Shown: positions 1 through 6,894 of the stretch, one piece after another | Position numbering within the stretch: the stretch's first letter is position 1 | How the letters are laid out: each line of letters begins with the position of its first letter | From: Methanolinea sp. | GTDB lineage: Archaea; Halobacteriota; Methanomicrobia; Methanomicrobiales; Methanospirillaceae | Direction of reading: 5' to 3' | Assembly: GCA_013331225.1 (NCBI GenBank) | Contig: DUGV01000002.1 | Span: 2,860 to 16,089, forward strand | DNA: 13,230 bases | Made by a program: the position numbers and the translations under genes | The notes under the pieces: generated by a model | Databases searched by the model: none | What the model saw: the letters and a program-made list of their open reading frames with translations, nothing else | Told to the model about the DNA's origin: nothing

Positions 1-471
1 AGGAACCAGCCGATGCCTGGTAACACTGCCAACAACAGCACGGGGACAAGGGATACTGCTGTGCCCGGTTCATGGGGGACTGCCATGCCAGGGAATATAT
101 CGGGTACTATGAATGGCATTATTTCAAACGCCAGAAGAAGCACTGTACCTGGTGCATCTGGTCCCATGAACGGGATGATTCCCGGTTCATGGGGCACCAT
201 GGTGCCTGGAAATGCATCTAATCCCAGGGATGGCGTAGTGCCCGGCACCTGGGCAACGAGAGTGCCAGGTATGCCTGGCACCGCGAACGGGATGGAGTCC
301 ATCCCTGGCGATACTTTTACCTATAGAGTGTATTCTCCAGTCCCCCGTATTACCCCGGATATGGGAACAACTTCTTTTCCTACTACCCATTCGGGCACAT
401 TTTCCAGTTCATTCTCCACCAGTACATCCGGCGGGGTTACCTATTCCCGGCCAAGCGGTATTCGTGTATGA
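1..471 (+). CDS. PG-rich tandem-repeat protein, C-terminal part (5' end outside window)
   Basis: The frame is open from base 1, so the first in-window ATG at 13 need not be the start. Counted from that ATG, residues 17-94 form four degenerate repeats of 19-20 residues (DNA 61-120, 121-177, 178-237, 238-294). The core is hydrophobic-PG-S/T-W-G/A-T, followed eight residues later by a second PG, then N, and an NG or DG near the unit end; unit 2 has lost its first PG. Units 1 and 3 share the 14-base DNA string CCCGGTTCATGGGG, so duplication was fairly recent or conversion continues. The remainder (about 100-152) is Ser/Thr/Gly/Pro-rich with no charged core. A T6 run follows 13 nt after the stop. 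No known family was recognised. An exported or surface low-complexity protein is plausible, but no signal peptide is visible because the N terminus is missing. Alternatively it could be a fortuitous open frame in repetitive DNA. Confidence 0.5.
   Translation, partial: RNQPMPGNTANNSTGTRDTAVPGSWGTAMPGNISGTMNGIISNARRSTVPGASGPMNGMIPGSWGTMVPGNASNPRDGVVPGTWATRVPGMPGTANGMESIPGDTFTYRVYSPVPRITPDMGTTSFPTTHSGTFSSSFSTSTSGGVTYSRPSGIRV
61..294 (+). repeat. Four tandem 57-60 bp repeats encoding PG-x6-PG units
   Basis: Units begin at 61, 121, 178 and 238. PG dipeptides fall at residues 18/26, (absent)/46, 57/65 and 77/85, counted from the ATG at 13, giving a 19-20 residue period. Units 1, 3 and 4 retain PG(S/T)W(G/A)T; unit 2 is the most diverged. 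The repeats lie in frame inside the partial coding region, and their lengths are multiples of three. Confidence 0.65.
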
Positions 472-688
472 AAGACACATCACTTTTTTCTCTGAAATGT
501 ACATGTGGGGGGATATCAGTTGCCATACCCCTGGGTTACGCCGGTAACGCAATTCCTTCAGCATTTCCAAGAGTCGCCTTCAGTTGAGTCCCATAATCTC
601 CTGGCGATATTCGCAACCTGAATTCTGAAGATTATTCCACAACATATCTAAAAGATAATAGATTGGGGAGCCAGCTTGTGTCGATGTA
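472..688. other. Intergenic region between convergent genes, no gene seen
   Basis: This stretch separates the repeat-protein gene (+) from the end of the membrane-anchored gene (-). It holds the T6 run, a short inverted repeat GTTAC/GTAAC (535-548) and TATCT/AGATA separated by AAA (645-657). The second sits in AT-rich sequence about 30 nt beyond the minus-strand stop and may be part of that gene's terminator. No ORF with family features or RNA gene was recognised. Confidence 0.35.
484..489 (+). terminator. Oligo-T terminator after the repeat-protein gene
   Basis: A run of six T begins 13 nt after the TGA at 469-471. Short T runs are sufficient for archaeal RNA polymerase termination. No strong hairpin precedes it. 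Confidence 0.4.
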
Positions 689-1483
689 TTATGTGTAATA
701 TGCCCCCTCACCGGTCCGGAGGATTCCCACCGCCTCGGTCCATCCAGGTGGATCCTTCAGTTCCACTGATACGCTGTCCTGGTAACTATTGAAAACCCAT
801 CCACCCCTCCAGATCGAGTTGGTCCCCCTGGTGCTGGCCTGGAGTGAGAACTCTCCTGGTTGTTCGCGCTCGAACCAGACATAGACAGGCACGGGGTGCA
901 CAAACTCCAGCCCCTGGGTGTGCGGCCCTGCACTCTCTGCCCTTATGACGAATTCCCCGGTCTGCGCAAACACGGGCTCCCGCCCGACCGGGTCGCGGGT
1001 CTCGATGGTCCGGTTCACCTGGAGCGTCGTCCCGATCTGAATTGGCCGGAGAACGGGAGTCTCCAAAGAGTACTCGGTCCGTGGCGCGATGGTCGCGGGA
1101 AGCGGGCTCTGGCCCGGCTCGATGGGGATCGGGTACCCATGGTATTCGGGGACCATCTTGTCCGCACGGATAGCAAGCATCGGGGTTCCGTTCACCTCTT
1201 CGATCGAGAGGTTCCAGTCACCCGGTATTCCAGGAGCACTCCTGTGAACAAACGCATCGGCGAGAACCGGCGTCCCGTTGAGGCTGGGGACTGGGAGCAG
1301 GATTGTCACGTTGGTGATCGTGGTCGTGTATGAGAGGCTGATGGAGTAATGGAAGTCGTGCCGTTCGCTCTCTGCCATGCTCTGGTGGAAGAAGAATGCG
1401 ACAGAGCCGACCCATGCGACGAGAGCGATGACCGCTGCGATCAGCAGGGAGGTGAGGACTGTCTTTTTCGAAATGCGATTCAT
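689..1483 (-). CDS. Membrane-anchored protein of unknown function with external domain
   Basis: A 264-residue reading is preferred, starting at the ATG at 1483. The open frame runs 40 codons further upstream, but those residues look like noncoding translation, while MNRISKK followed directly by a hydrophobic segment is a typical signal-anchor start. Residues 8-32 form one transmembrane helix; the rest (33-264) should lie outside the cell. The ectodomain has several N-glycosylation sequons (NVT near 58, NGT near 69 and 98, NLS near 91, NRT near 157), fitting an archaeal surface protein, and is rich in beta-type alternation and prolines. No catalytic motif or known family was recognised. The Shine-Dalgarno is weak (AGGA about 10 nt upstream); a CATATC element at 1540-1545 could be the promoter. 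It is transcribed divergently from the lipoprotein gene at 1672. The gene call is secure, the function unknown. Confidence 0.75.
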   Translation of the reverse strand: MNRISKKTVLTSLLIAAVIALVAWVGSVAFFFHQSMAESERHDFHYSISLSYTTTITNVTILLPVPSLNGTPVLADAFVHRSAPGIPGDWNLSIEEVNGTPMLAIRADKMVPEYHGYPIPIEPGQSPLPATIAPRTEYSLETPVLRPIQIGTTLQVNRTIETRDPVGREPVFAQTGEFVIRAESAGPHTQGLEFVHPVPVYVWFEREQPGEFSLQASTRGTNSIWRGGWVFNSYQDSVSVELKDPPGWTEAVGILRTGEGAYYT

Positions 1484-1639
1484 GCGAGTGTGTCCTGGCA
1501 ACAATGGACTGGTTCTCCGTGAAGGAGAAAAGCAATTTCGATATGTTCCCAATGAGAGCAAATAGAGCACATCCGAGTCATTTTCACCCGCTGTATACCC
1601 CATGATGAGACCGCAGTGCCGCCGTCACTCCAGGTCTCA

Positions 1640-1645
1640 TTTATC
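1640..1645 (+). promoter_or_regulatory. TATA-like element (TTTATC) for the lipoprotein gene
   Basis: The element TTTATC ends 27 nt before the GTG at 1672. This spacing puts transcription start at or next to the start codon and no Shine-Dalgarno is seen, so the mRNA is probably leaderless. The same spacing recurs upstream of 9139 and 11407. Confidence 0.5.
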
Positions 1646-1671
1646 GTGCCTGAAAAGAACAATCCCCTGTA

Positions 1672-2487
1672 GTGACTGTCAGTAAAGAGCAAGGGCACGT
1701 GTATGCGGGCATTGTCATTCTTGTATTGCTGGTTCTTGGTGTGACCCTTGGCGCGGGGTGCCTGGAGGACCCGGCACATGAGACTCTGGGCCTGCAAAAC
1801 GAGGCAGCCATCGCGATCGCCTTGCGCGACACCATTGTCAGGGAGCAGATCCCCATTGAGAGCGGGGAATACGAGATAGTCGACGTGGGGCCTGAATTCT
1901 GCATGCAGACCGGTCCGGGAAGCACCTTCTCATGGACCTGCACGGCAGTAACATTCCGCTGCTCCGGCCAGAGATCGCTCTACCATGTCATCATCGATGA
2001 TGCAGATGAAACCGTTGTGGGCAGATACTGGCAGTGGGTGAAAGAACCCATGCCGTGCAGAGGCGGGGAACCTCCGGTTGAGTATTCCACAATCGAAGAA
2101 GCATCCATAGCAGTTAAACCAGGGTGCCCGCTCGCCACTCTCCCGGTCATTCCGGCCGCATACTCCTTCTCCATAGTGCGTATCTACGGGGAACCCTGTC
2201 CCAGGCGCGATATCGTGTATACTCGCGGCAGTGAGGAGTTGCGACTGATTCATGTCTGCCCCGGGCACCCCCCGTATGCCTTTGCCATCACAGGAAAGGG
2301 GGCAGACGAAGTTGCCATCCGCGGGTCTCCCGGTAAATTTGTGCAGGGAATCGGGCAGAACCAGCTCGCGTGGGCTGATGCGCACGGGTCATACTGGCTC
2401 CTTGGAGACATGAGCAGGGAAGACCTCGTGGCGGTGGCATCGTCGGTCGAGCCGTATTCCCGCGCCGGCGGCACCGTTTCCGGCTGA
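1672..2487 (+). CDS. Cysteine-rich lipoprotein with DUF4367-like C-terminal region
   Basis: This 271-residue protein begins with GTG at 1672. The start is supported by the TATA-like element 27 nt upstream and by the lipoprotein signal that follows: a hydrophobic segment at 12-27 and lipobox GAGC with Cys30 as the predicted lipidated residue. The mature part has seven more cysteines (77, 90, 97, 129, 152, 176, 196), unusual for an archaeal lipoprotein and suggestive of disulfides. The C-terminal stretch near 220-262 (QLAWADAHGSYWLLGDMSRE, then DLVAVASSV) resembles the end of DUF4367/LolA-like domains, where a strand, a short loop and a final 'S+E+L...A.S' helix are typical. That domain call is from memory and needs a profile search. 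It probably acts on the outer face of the membrane; substrate unknown. It is convergent with the catalase gene, 74 bp away. Confidence 0.75.
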   Translation: MTVSKEQGHVYAGIVILVLLVLGVTLGAGCLEDPAHETLGLQNEAAIAIALRDTIVREQIPIESGEYEIVDVGPEFCMQTGPGSTFSWTCTAVTFRCSGQRSLYHVIIDDADETVVGRYWQWVKEPMPCRGGEPPVEYSTIEEASIAVKPGCPLATLPVIPAAYSFSIVRIYGEPCPRRDIVYTRGSEELRLIHVCPGHPPYAFAITGKGADEVAIRGSPGKFVQGIGQNQLAWADAHGSYWLLGDMSREDLVAVASSVEPYSRAGGTVSG

Positions 2488-2531
2488 CACGACAGGGAGT
2501 ACAGGAGCGGGAGGGCGACAGGCCGGCTTTT

Positions 2532-2555
2532 AAAAAAACTGAAGGAAATAAAAAA
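2532..2555 (-). terminator. Tandem oligo-T terminator of the catalase gene
   Basis: On the minus strand, T6 (2555-2550) and T7 (2538-2532) follow the catalase stop codon within 7-30 nt. Paired T runs are typical strong archaeal terminators. They also separate this transcript from the convergent lipoprotein gene. Confidence 0.6.
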
Positions 2556-2561
2556 GCCTCT

Positions 2562-4031
2562 TCAGGAGGATTTCATCACGGCGTCCATCGGGATGCCACA
2601 TGCATCCGCGACGCCTTTTCCGTAGGCAGGGTCCGCCTTCAGGCAGTTCTGGATATGCCGTATCTTGATGAACTCCGGCGCATCTCCCATGGCCCGTGCG
2701 GTGTTCTCGAAGAGGACTTTCTGCTGGGCAGGGCTCATCAGGCGGAAGAGCTTGCCGGGCTGGGTGTAGTAATCGGAATCGTCCTCCCTGAAGTTCCAGG
2801 CAGCCGCCGCACCGGAGAGCTCAAGCGGAGGTTCGCGGTACCCGGGCTGCTCCTGCCACTCGCCGTAGCTGTTCGGTTCATACGCGATTGTTGCGCCATA
2901 GTTCCCATCGACCCGCATCTGGCCGTCGCGGTGCGAAGGGTGTGCCGGTGCGCTTTTCGGGCGGTTGACCGGGATCTGGTGGTGGTTGACTCCGAGGCGG
3001 TACCGCTGGGCATCGCCATACGAGAAGAGGCGGCCCTGCAGCATCTTGTCGGGCGAAAAACCGATGCCCGGCACGACTGCGGCAGGGTTGAACGCTGCCT
3101 GCTCCACGTCCTGGAAGTAATTGTCGGGGTTCCGGTTCAGCTCAAGCACCCCCACCTCGATCAGGGGATACTCCTTCTTGTACCACACCTTGGTGAGGTC
3201 GAAGGGGTTGTAGGGCATCTGTGTTGCCTGCTCCTCGGTCATCACCTGTATGTACATCTTCCAGCGGGGGAAGTCACCCTTCTCGATGCTCGTGAGCAGG
3301 TCGCGCTGGTGGCTCTCCCGGTCCTTTGCGATGATCGCCTCGGCCTCCTCGTCGGTCAGGTTCTTTATCCCCTGCTGGGTGACGAAGTGGAACTTGACCC
3401 ACACACGTTCGTTCTTTGCATTGACCATGCTGAACGTGTGGCTGCCAAACCCGTGCATGTGGCGGTAGGAGAGGGGGATTCCGCGGTCGCTCATGGTGAT
3501 GGTCACCTGGTGCAGAGCCTCGGGAAGCGACGTCCAGAAGTCCCAGTTGTTCTTTGCAGAACGCATGTTGGTGTGGGGGTCGCGCTTGACCGCCCGGTTG
3601 AGATCAGGGAACTTGTGGGCGTCCCGCAGGAAGAAGACCGGCGTGTTGTTCCCGACAAGGTCCCAGTTCCCCTCTTCGGTGTAGAACTTGAGGGCAAAGC
3701 CGCGGATATCGCGCTCCGCGTCGGCTGCCCCTCGTTCGCCGGCAACGGTTGAGAATCGGGCGAAGACCTCTGTCTTCTTTCCGATTTTGGAGAAGATCTT
3801 TGCCTTCGTATACCGGGTGATGTCGTGGGTGACCGTGAATGTGCCGAATGCGCCGGACCCCTTCGCATGCATCCGCCGTTCCGGGATCACCTCGCGGTCG
3901 AAGTGTGCAAGTTTCTCCTGGAACCAGACATCCTGCATAAGCATGGGGCCACGGGGGCCGGCAGTGACGGCATTCTGGTTGTCGGCAACAGGTGCTCCCG
4001 CAGCGGTGGTCAGTTTCTTCTTTTCTTCCAT
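2562..4031 (-). CDS. katA: Monofunctional heme catalase (small-subunit type)
   Basis: This cytoplasmic enzyme converts hydrogen peroxide to water and oxygen. The 489 residues match the full length of small-subunit heme catalases. The active-site set is intact: distal His55 in [12 protein letters not shown], distal Asn128 in [12 protein letters not shown], and proximal heme ligand Tyr338 in [14 protein letters not shown] with Arg334 before it. Spacings of 73 and 283 residues from the His equal those of bovine catalase (H75, N148, Y358 with Met counted). A Shine-Dalgarno AGGAGC at 4039-4044 lies 7 nt before the ATG, which fixes the start. An inverted repeat at 4056-4079 and a candidate TATA (CCTATC, 4092-4087) lie upstream. 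The gene stands divergently from the macro-domain gene. Catalases are patchy among methanogens and are often attributed to transfer from bacteria; only a tree could show that here. Likely induced by oxygen exposure (inference). Confidence 0.97.
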   Translation of the reverse strand: MEEKKKLTTAAGAPVADNQNAVTAGPRGPMLMQDVWFQEKLAHFDREVIPERRMHAKGSGAFGTFTVTHDITRYTKAKIFSKIGKKTEVFARFSTVAGERGAADAERDIRGFALKFYTEEGNWDLVGNNTPVFFLRDAHKFPDLNRAVKRDPHTNMRSAKNNWDFWTSLPEALHQVTITMSDRGIPLSYRHMHGFGSHTFSMVNAKNERVWVKFHFVTQQGIKNLTDEEAEAIIAKDRESHQRDLLTSIEKGDFPRWKMYIQVMTEEQATQMPYNPFDLTKVWYKKEYPLIEVGVLELNRNPDNYFQDVEQAAFNPAAVVPGIGFSPDKMLQGRLFSYGDAQRYRLGVNHHQIPVNRPKSAPAHPSHRDGQMRVDGNYGATIAYEPNSYGEWQEQPGYREPPLELSGAAAAWNFREDDSDYYTQPGKLFRLMSPAQQKVLFENTARAMGDAPEFIKIRHIQNCLKADPAYGKGVADACGIPMDAVMKSS

Positions 4032-4055
4032 TATGTGCGCTCCTTTCTTCTCTGT

Positions 4056-4079
4056 GCCGGATAAGAGGCGCCATCCGGC
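4056..4079. promoter_or_regulatory. Perfect 7-bp inverted repeat, candidate operator of katA
   Basis: The arms GCCGGAT (4056-4062) and ATCCGGC (4073-4079) are exact reverse complements with a 10-nt spacer that contains a GGCGCC palindrome. The repeat lies 25-48 nt ahead of the catalase start, upstream of its Shine-Dalgarno. If CCTATC at 4087-4092 is the TATA element, transcription would begin near 4060, inside the repeat, which is a normal place for a repressor to bind. It could instead form a leader hairpin if transcription starts further upstream. Confidence 0.5.
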
Positions 4080-4157
4080 CAGAGCCGATAGGGTAATCTT
4101 GTTGCCCAGCCCGTATCAACTTTGCCGACAGGAACAGTGCTGCATTGAGCCAAAACC

Positions 4158-4163
4158 CATATC
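4158..4163 (+). promoter_or_regulatory. TATA-like element (CATATC) for the macro-domain gene
   Basis: CATATC ends 23 nt before the ATG at 4186 and 26 nt before the overlapping second ATG at 4189. The sequence between is pyrimidine-rich with no Shine-Dalgarno, so a leaderless transcript is likely. The 26-nt spacing favours 4189 as the true start. Confidence 0.4.
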
Positions 4164-4185
4164 TCTCCATCCATCCCCCCTCTCT

Positions 4186-4968
4186 ATGATGCCGCCAGGA
4201 ATCACGGACCGGGTCTTGGTGGTGGAAGGAGACATCACCCGCCAGCGGGTCGATGCTATCGTGAATGCCGCCAACCCCTCCCTTCTCGGCGGGGGAGGCG
4301 TCGACGGGGCGATCCACCGTGCCGCCGGACCCGAACTGCTCGGAGAATGCCGGGATCTCGGCGGGTGCAACACAGGCGAGGCGAAGATCACTAGTGGCTA
4401 TCGCCTCCCGGCCCGCTTCGTGATCCACACGGTCGGCCCTGTCTGGAAGGGAGGAGGCGCTGGTGAAGATACACTCCTTTCGTCATGCTATCAAAACGCC
4501 CTTGCCCTTGCGGAACTGATCGGCCTCCGGAGCATCGCATTCCCCGCCATCAGCACCGGTGCCTACGGGTTCCCGTTGGAGCGGGCGGCTCGTATCGCGG
4601 TTTGCACCATCATCGGGTTCCTCACTTATCACCCCGCCATAGAGCGCGTGGTGCTGGCCTGCCACGGGAATGCCGCTCATACCCTCTATCAGGATATCCT
4701 TGGGCAGGAGAAGACGATCAACACCGAGTATGAAATGGCGCAGGCACTCTTCTCCCACATTTCGATGATCGAAGCCAGCCACGGAATCCGGATTAAGAAC
4801 AGGGAGGCAATTGCACGCATCATTGCACCCACAATTAAAAGCGACACCCAGGCGCTCTCGGTTGGAATCTCGCTGAACAACTGGGTCGCAGTAGCCGGCG
4901 CATACGGAGAAGTAACGGTGTCTGAGAGTGTGATCCGGACAATCCTCGATTCACTGAAGAGTGCGTGA
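4186..4968 (+). CDS. Macro-domain protein (ADP-ribose/O-acetyl-ADP-ribose hydrolase type) with C-terminal extension
   Basis: Residues 8-173 form a complete macro domain of the MacroD/YmdB class, which binds ADP-ribose and commonly deacetylates O-acetyl-ADP-ribose or removes mono-ADP-ribose from protein. GDIT at 15-18, VNAAN at 26-30 followed by [14 protein letters not shown] (catalytic-type Asn30 and Asp40, matching YmdB Asn25 and Asp35), HTVGPVW near 81-87 and the phosphate loop STGAYGFP at 123-130 are all present. The frame is open upstream to 3688 antisense to katA, but homology begins just after the ATG at 4186, so that start (or 4189) is used. YmdB is 177 residues long; this protein has about 86 more (174-260) that match no family I recognise. 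It is divergent from katA across 154 bp, suggesting a stress-related role, though this is only context. Confidence 0.9.
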   Translation: MMPPGITDRVLVVEGDITRQRVDAIVNAANPSLLGGGGVDGAIHRAAGPELLGECRDLGGCNTGEAKITSGYRLPARFVIHTVGPVWKGGGAGEDTLLSSCYQNALALAELIGLRSIAFPAISTGAYGFPLERAARIAVCTIIGFLTYHPAIERVVLACHGNAAHTLYQDILGQEKTINTEYEMAQALFSHISMIEASHGIRIKNREAIARIIAPTIKSDTQALSVGISLNNWVAVAGAYGEVTVSESVIRTILDSLKSA

Positions 4969-5194
4969 AGGTGCAATGCATCCCCTTATCGGGGGATGGC
5001 ATTTGTAGAGGAAACAACCTGTTTCGCAATGATGTGCCAGGAAAGAGACAGGCAGCGCCGCTTTCGGAAAAACTGCCGACACTGTGCCCGGGTAGCGGGA
5101 CCGGGACGGGACCGCACCCCTGTTATCGAATTCCGGACGGGAAGGATACCTATATGCGGAAAACGGGTGAACTCAATGGCAGAGGATTCACCCG
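4969..5194 (+). other. Intergenic region upstream of the transporter gene
   Basis: This stretch holds a TATA-like CTATAT (5150-5155) 40-45 nt before the transporter ATG. That gives a leader of roughly 18 nt containing the GAGG Shine-Dalgarno at 5182-5185. Two overlapping short open frames (from 4965 and 4996) run into the transporter gene in other phases and show no convincing protein features. No RNA gene was recognised. Confidence 0.4.
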
Positions 5195-6085
5195 ATGCCA
5201 GGATTGCTGCTGCTGACAGGCTATTTTGCGGTAATGGTATTCATTGTCACCAGCATGCTGGCGATGGGACTCAACATCTCCATTTGCGATCTCATCTCGC
5301 CCCTCCGGAACCGGAGGCTCGTGATCCTCTCCCTCCTGGCAAACTTCGTGATTGTCCCCCTCTTCGCATTCGTGCTCATCTATGTCTTTCCGGTGAGCAG
5401 GGATCTCGCGGCAGGGCTCATTCTCGTCAGCATTGCCGCAGGGGCGCCGTCAACGCCGAAGGTAGCAGAACTGACCGAAGGAAACATCGCTTATGCAGTC
5501 TCCCTGACCCTCCTGATGACCATCCTCACCATCATCCTGATGCCGATCCTCGTCCCCTACATCATGGAAGGGATGGGGATGAACCCGGCAAAAGTGGCAT
5601 TTAACCTCGTCATCTTCATGCTCCTTCCCATTCTTGTCGGCATGCTGCTCCGTAACCGGGCGCCGGAAAGGGCGCAGAAGGTACTCCCGCTTGCCGAACT
5701 GGTCTCGAATGCCTCCATCGGGGTGATATTCCTGGCATTTGGGATCATCTTCTTTGCACACGTCGTGGATCTCTTCGGGCATCCCGGGGGTTTCGAGATT
5801 GCCGCGATCGCCGTGCTGTTCACGGTCGGGGCCCTCCTGATCGGGTACTTCATGGGAGGCCCTGAGCGGGGCCACAGGGATGTCCTTGCGTTCAGCACGG
5901 GGTTTCGGAATATCACGGCGGCACTCGTTGTCATCACGGCAAGTTACAGCGACCTTGACAACGACGTGTTCCTGATGGTCCTCATGATCACGCTCTTCAG
6001 CGTGATCATCGTCTCGGCCATTGTCGGGATCATCATAAAGAAACGGATTGATGCCGGGAAGCAATCGCGCCTTCAGCCATCCTGA
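5195..6085 (+). CDS. BASS/SBF-family (bile acid:sodium symporter-like) membrane transporter
   Basis: This is a 296-residue integral membrane protein with about nine strongly hydrophobic segments (near 4-26, 42-65, 70-84, 97-124, 134-152, 168-191, 201-221, 236-250, 257-282). The N-terminal pattern MGLNIS...LISPLRNRR and the segment APSTPKVAELTEGN (84-97) correspond to the BASS family opening and first crossover motif. GFRNITAALVVI (236-247) matches the second crossover motif, usually G-x-x-N followed by small residues. BASS proteins move organic acids such as bile acids, pyruvate or pantoate with sodium; the substrate here cannot be read from sequence. The ATG at 5195 is set by GAGG nine nt upstream. 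The DUF2238 gene follows after 59 bp in the same direction and may be cotranscribed. Confidence 0.85.
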   Translation: MPGLLLLTGYFAVMVFIVTSMLAMGLNISICDLISPLRNRRLVILSLLANFVIVPLFAFVLIYVFPVSRDLAAGLILVSIAAGAPSTPKVAELTEGNIAYAVSLTLLMTILTIILMPILVPYIMEGMGMNPAKVAFNLVIFMLLPILVGMLLRNRAPERAQKVLPLAELVSNASIGVIFLAFGIIFFAHVVDLFGHPGGFEIAAIAVLFTVGALLIGYFMGGPERGHRDVLAFSTGFRNITAALVVITASYSDLDNDVFLMVLMITLFSVIIVSAIVGIIIKKRIDAGKQSRLQPS

Positions 6086-6125
6086 AGTCATCCATACCCC
6101 TCTTCCGGCCTGAACGACCAGGGTC

Positions 6126-6143
6126 TCTAGACCAGAATCTAGA
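6126..6143 (+). promoter_or_regulatory. Two TCTAGA palindromes directly before the DUF2238 start
   Basis: TCTAGA occurs at 6126-6131 and 6138-6143, 12 bp apart, about one helical turn, and the second copy ends one base before the ATG at 6145. The preceding GACCAG is also repeated (6116-6121, 6130-6135). No TATA element or Shine-Dalgarno is evident between the two genes. A site for a dimeric regulator is possible; chance is not excluded. Confidence 0.25.
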
Positions 6144-6144
6144 A

Positions 6145-6771
6145 ATGACAGGCAAAACGATCTCACTGTATATGGCACGATCCCTGACGATATACCTCGC
6201 ATATTTTTTCCAGGCCCTCATCGCCCTCAACGGGATATATGCCCTTGTGACGGGGCAATACCAGGCGATGTTCACCGCATTCCTCATGTTCGGGCTCACC
6301 CTGGTCCCCTACATCGTGGCCCAGAGGATGCACATCAACCTCCCGTGGTTTGTGTACCTGCTTATCGCCCTGGCACTCTGGATCCACACTGCAGGATATA
6401 TCCAGGGGTACTACACCCTCTTCTACCCGTATTACGACAAGGTGGCCCACCTGATCTCGGGGACGGCTGTGGCGCTCCTCGGGTTCCTCGGTGTCATCTT
6501 CCTCGACAAGTACTGGAAGATGACCCTCACCACCCCGTTCATCATCGCATTTACCATCATCTTCTCCGTGGCATTGGGAGCATTCTGGGAGATGTACGAG
6601 TTCTTCGTGGACATGGTCTTTGGCGGGTCGCTTGCAGGACCGATGCAGAACGGCTTAAACGACACGATGTTCGACATGATCTTCGTCCTTGCAGGTTCGA
6701 TCATCGTGGCCATTCTCGGGCACTCGTACCTCAAGAAGAACCCAAAGGAAAAGATCACGGGGGATGCCTGA
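6145..6771 (+). CDS. DUF2238 (YjdF-like) integral membrane protein
   Basis: A 208-residue protein with about six membrane segments (near 12-36, 41-59, 68-90, 100-121, 130-148, 175-192). The family-typical polar signatures are all present: YDKVAHLISG at 97-106, GAFWEMYEF at 145-153 and GLNDTMFDM at 170-178. The conserved Asp, His and Glu within or beside membrane helices (D98, H102, E149, E152, D173, D177) suggest a proton- or metal-related site, but no biochemical function is established for this family to my knowledge. The length is normal for the family. It lies 59 bp after the BASS transporter gene without a clear promoter of its own, so cotranscription is likely. The translation signal is weak, with no Shine-Dalgarno before the ATG. 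Confidence 0.85.
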   Translation: MTGKTISLYMARSLTIYLAYFFQALIALNGIYALVTGQYQAMFTAFLMFGLTLVPYIVAQRMHINLPWFVYLLIALALWIHTAGYIQGYYTLFYPYYDKVAHLISGTAVALLGFLGVIFLDKYWKMTLTTPFIIAFTIIFSVALGAFWEMYEFFVDMVFGGSLAGPMQNGLNDTMFDMIFVLAGSIIVAILGHSYLKKNPKEKITGDA

Positions 6772-6894
6772 ACCGCGTCCGGTTCCTCCCTGGCGGTTTG
6801 CCCCGGATACAGGGATATTTCCAAGGACAACGCATTTCCGGGAAAAATGCCCTGGTATCCTCTTCCCCTGGGAGAAAATCCCCCGGACGATCTC

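Noticed and set aside
187..390. Minus-strand open frame across the PG-repeat region
   Set aside because: It is the reverse reading of repetitive coding DNA, with no start signal or recognisable features.
860..1333. Plus-strand open frame opposite the membrane-anchored ectodomain gene
   Set aside because: Arg/Pro-rich translation without motifs; the minus-strand frame has a clear signal anchor and sequons.
2655..3752. Long plus-strand open frame of 365 codons antisense to the catalase gene
   Set aside because: It lies entirely within katA on the other strand, its translation is low-quality and rich in Val/Arg/Leu as expected for a shadow of a GC-rich gene, and katA has all its catalytic residues.
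3688..4185. In-frame upstream extension of the macro-domain protein by 166 residues
   Set aside because: It overlaps katA and its promoter, lacks family similarity, and the macro domain begins just after ATG 4186. A CATATC promoter element lies inside the supposed extension.
4996..5604. Plus-strand open frame of 202 codons with several cysteines, beginning before the transporter
   Set aside because: Two thirds of it is an out-of-frame reading of the transporter gene, and the first third has only irregular cysteine spacing (C-x4-C, C-x2-C) with no Shine-Dalgarno. It might be a gene remnant but cannot be supported.
5450..6202. Minus-strand 250-codon open frame opposite the transporter
   Set aside because: Its translation is extremely rich in Asp, Glu and His, the usual antisense image of a hydrophobic membrane protein.
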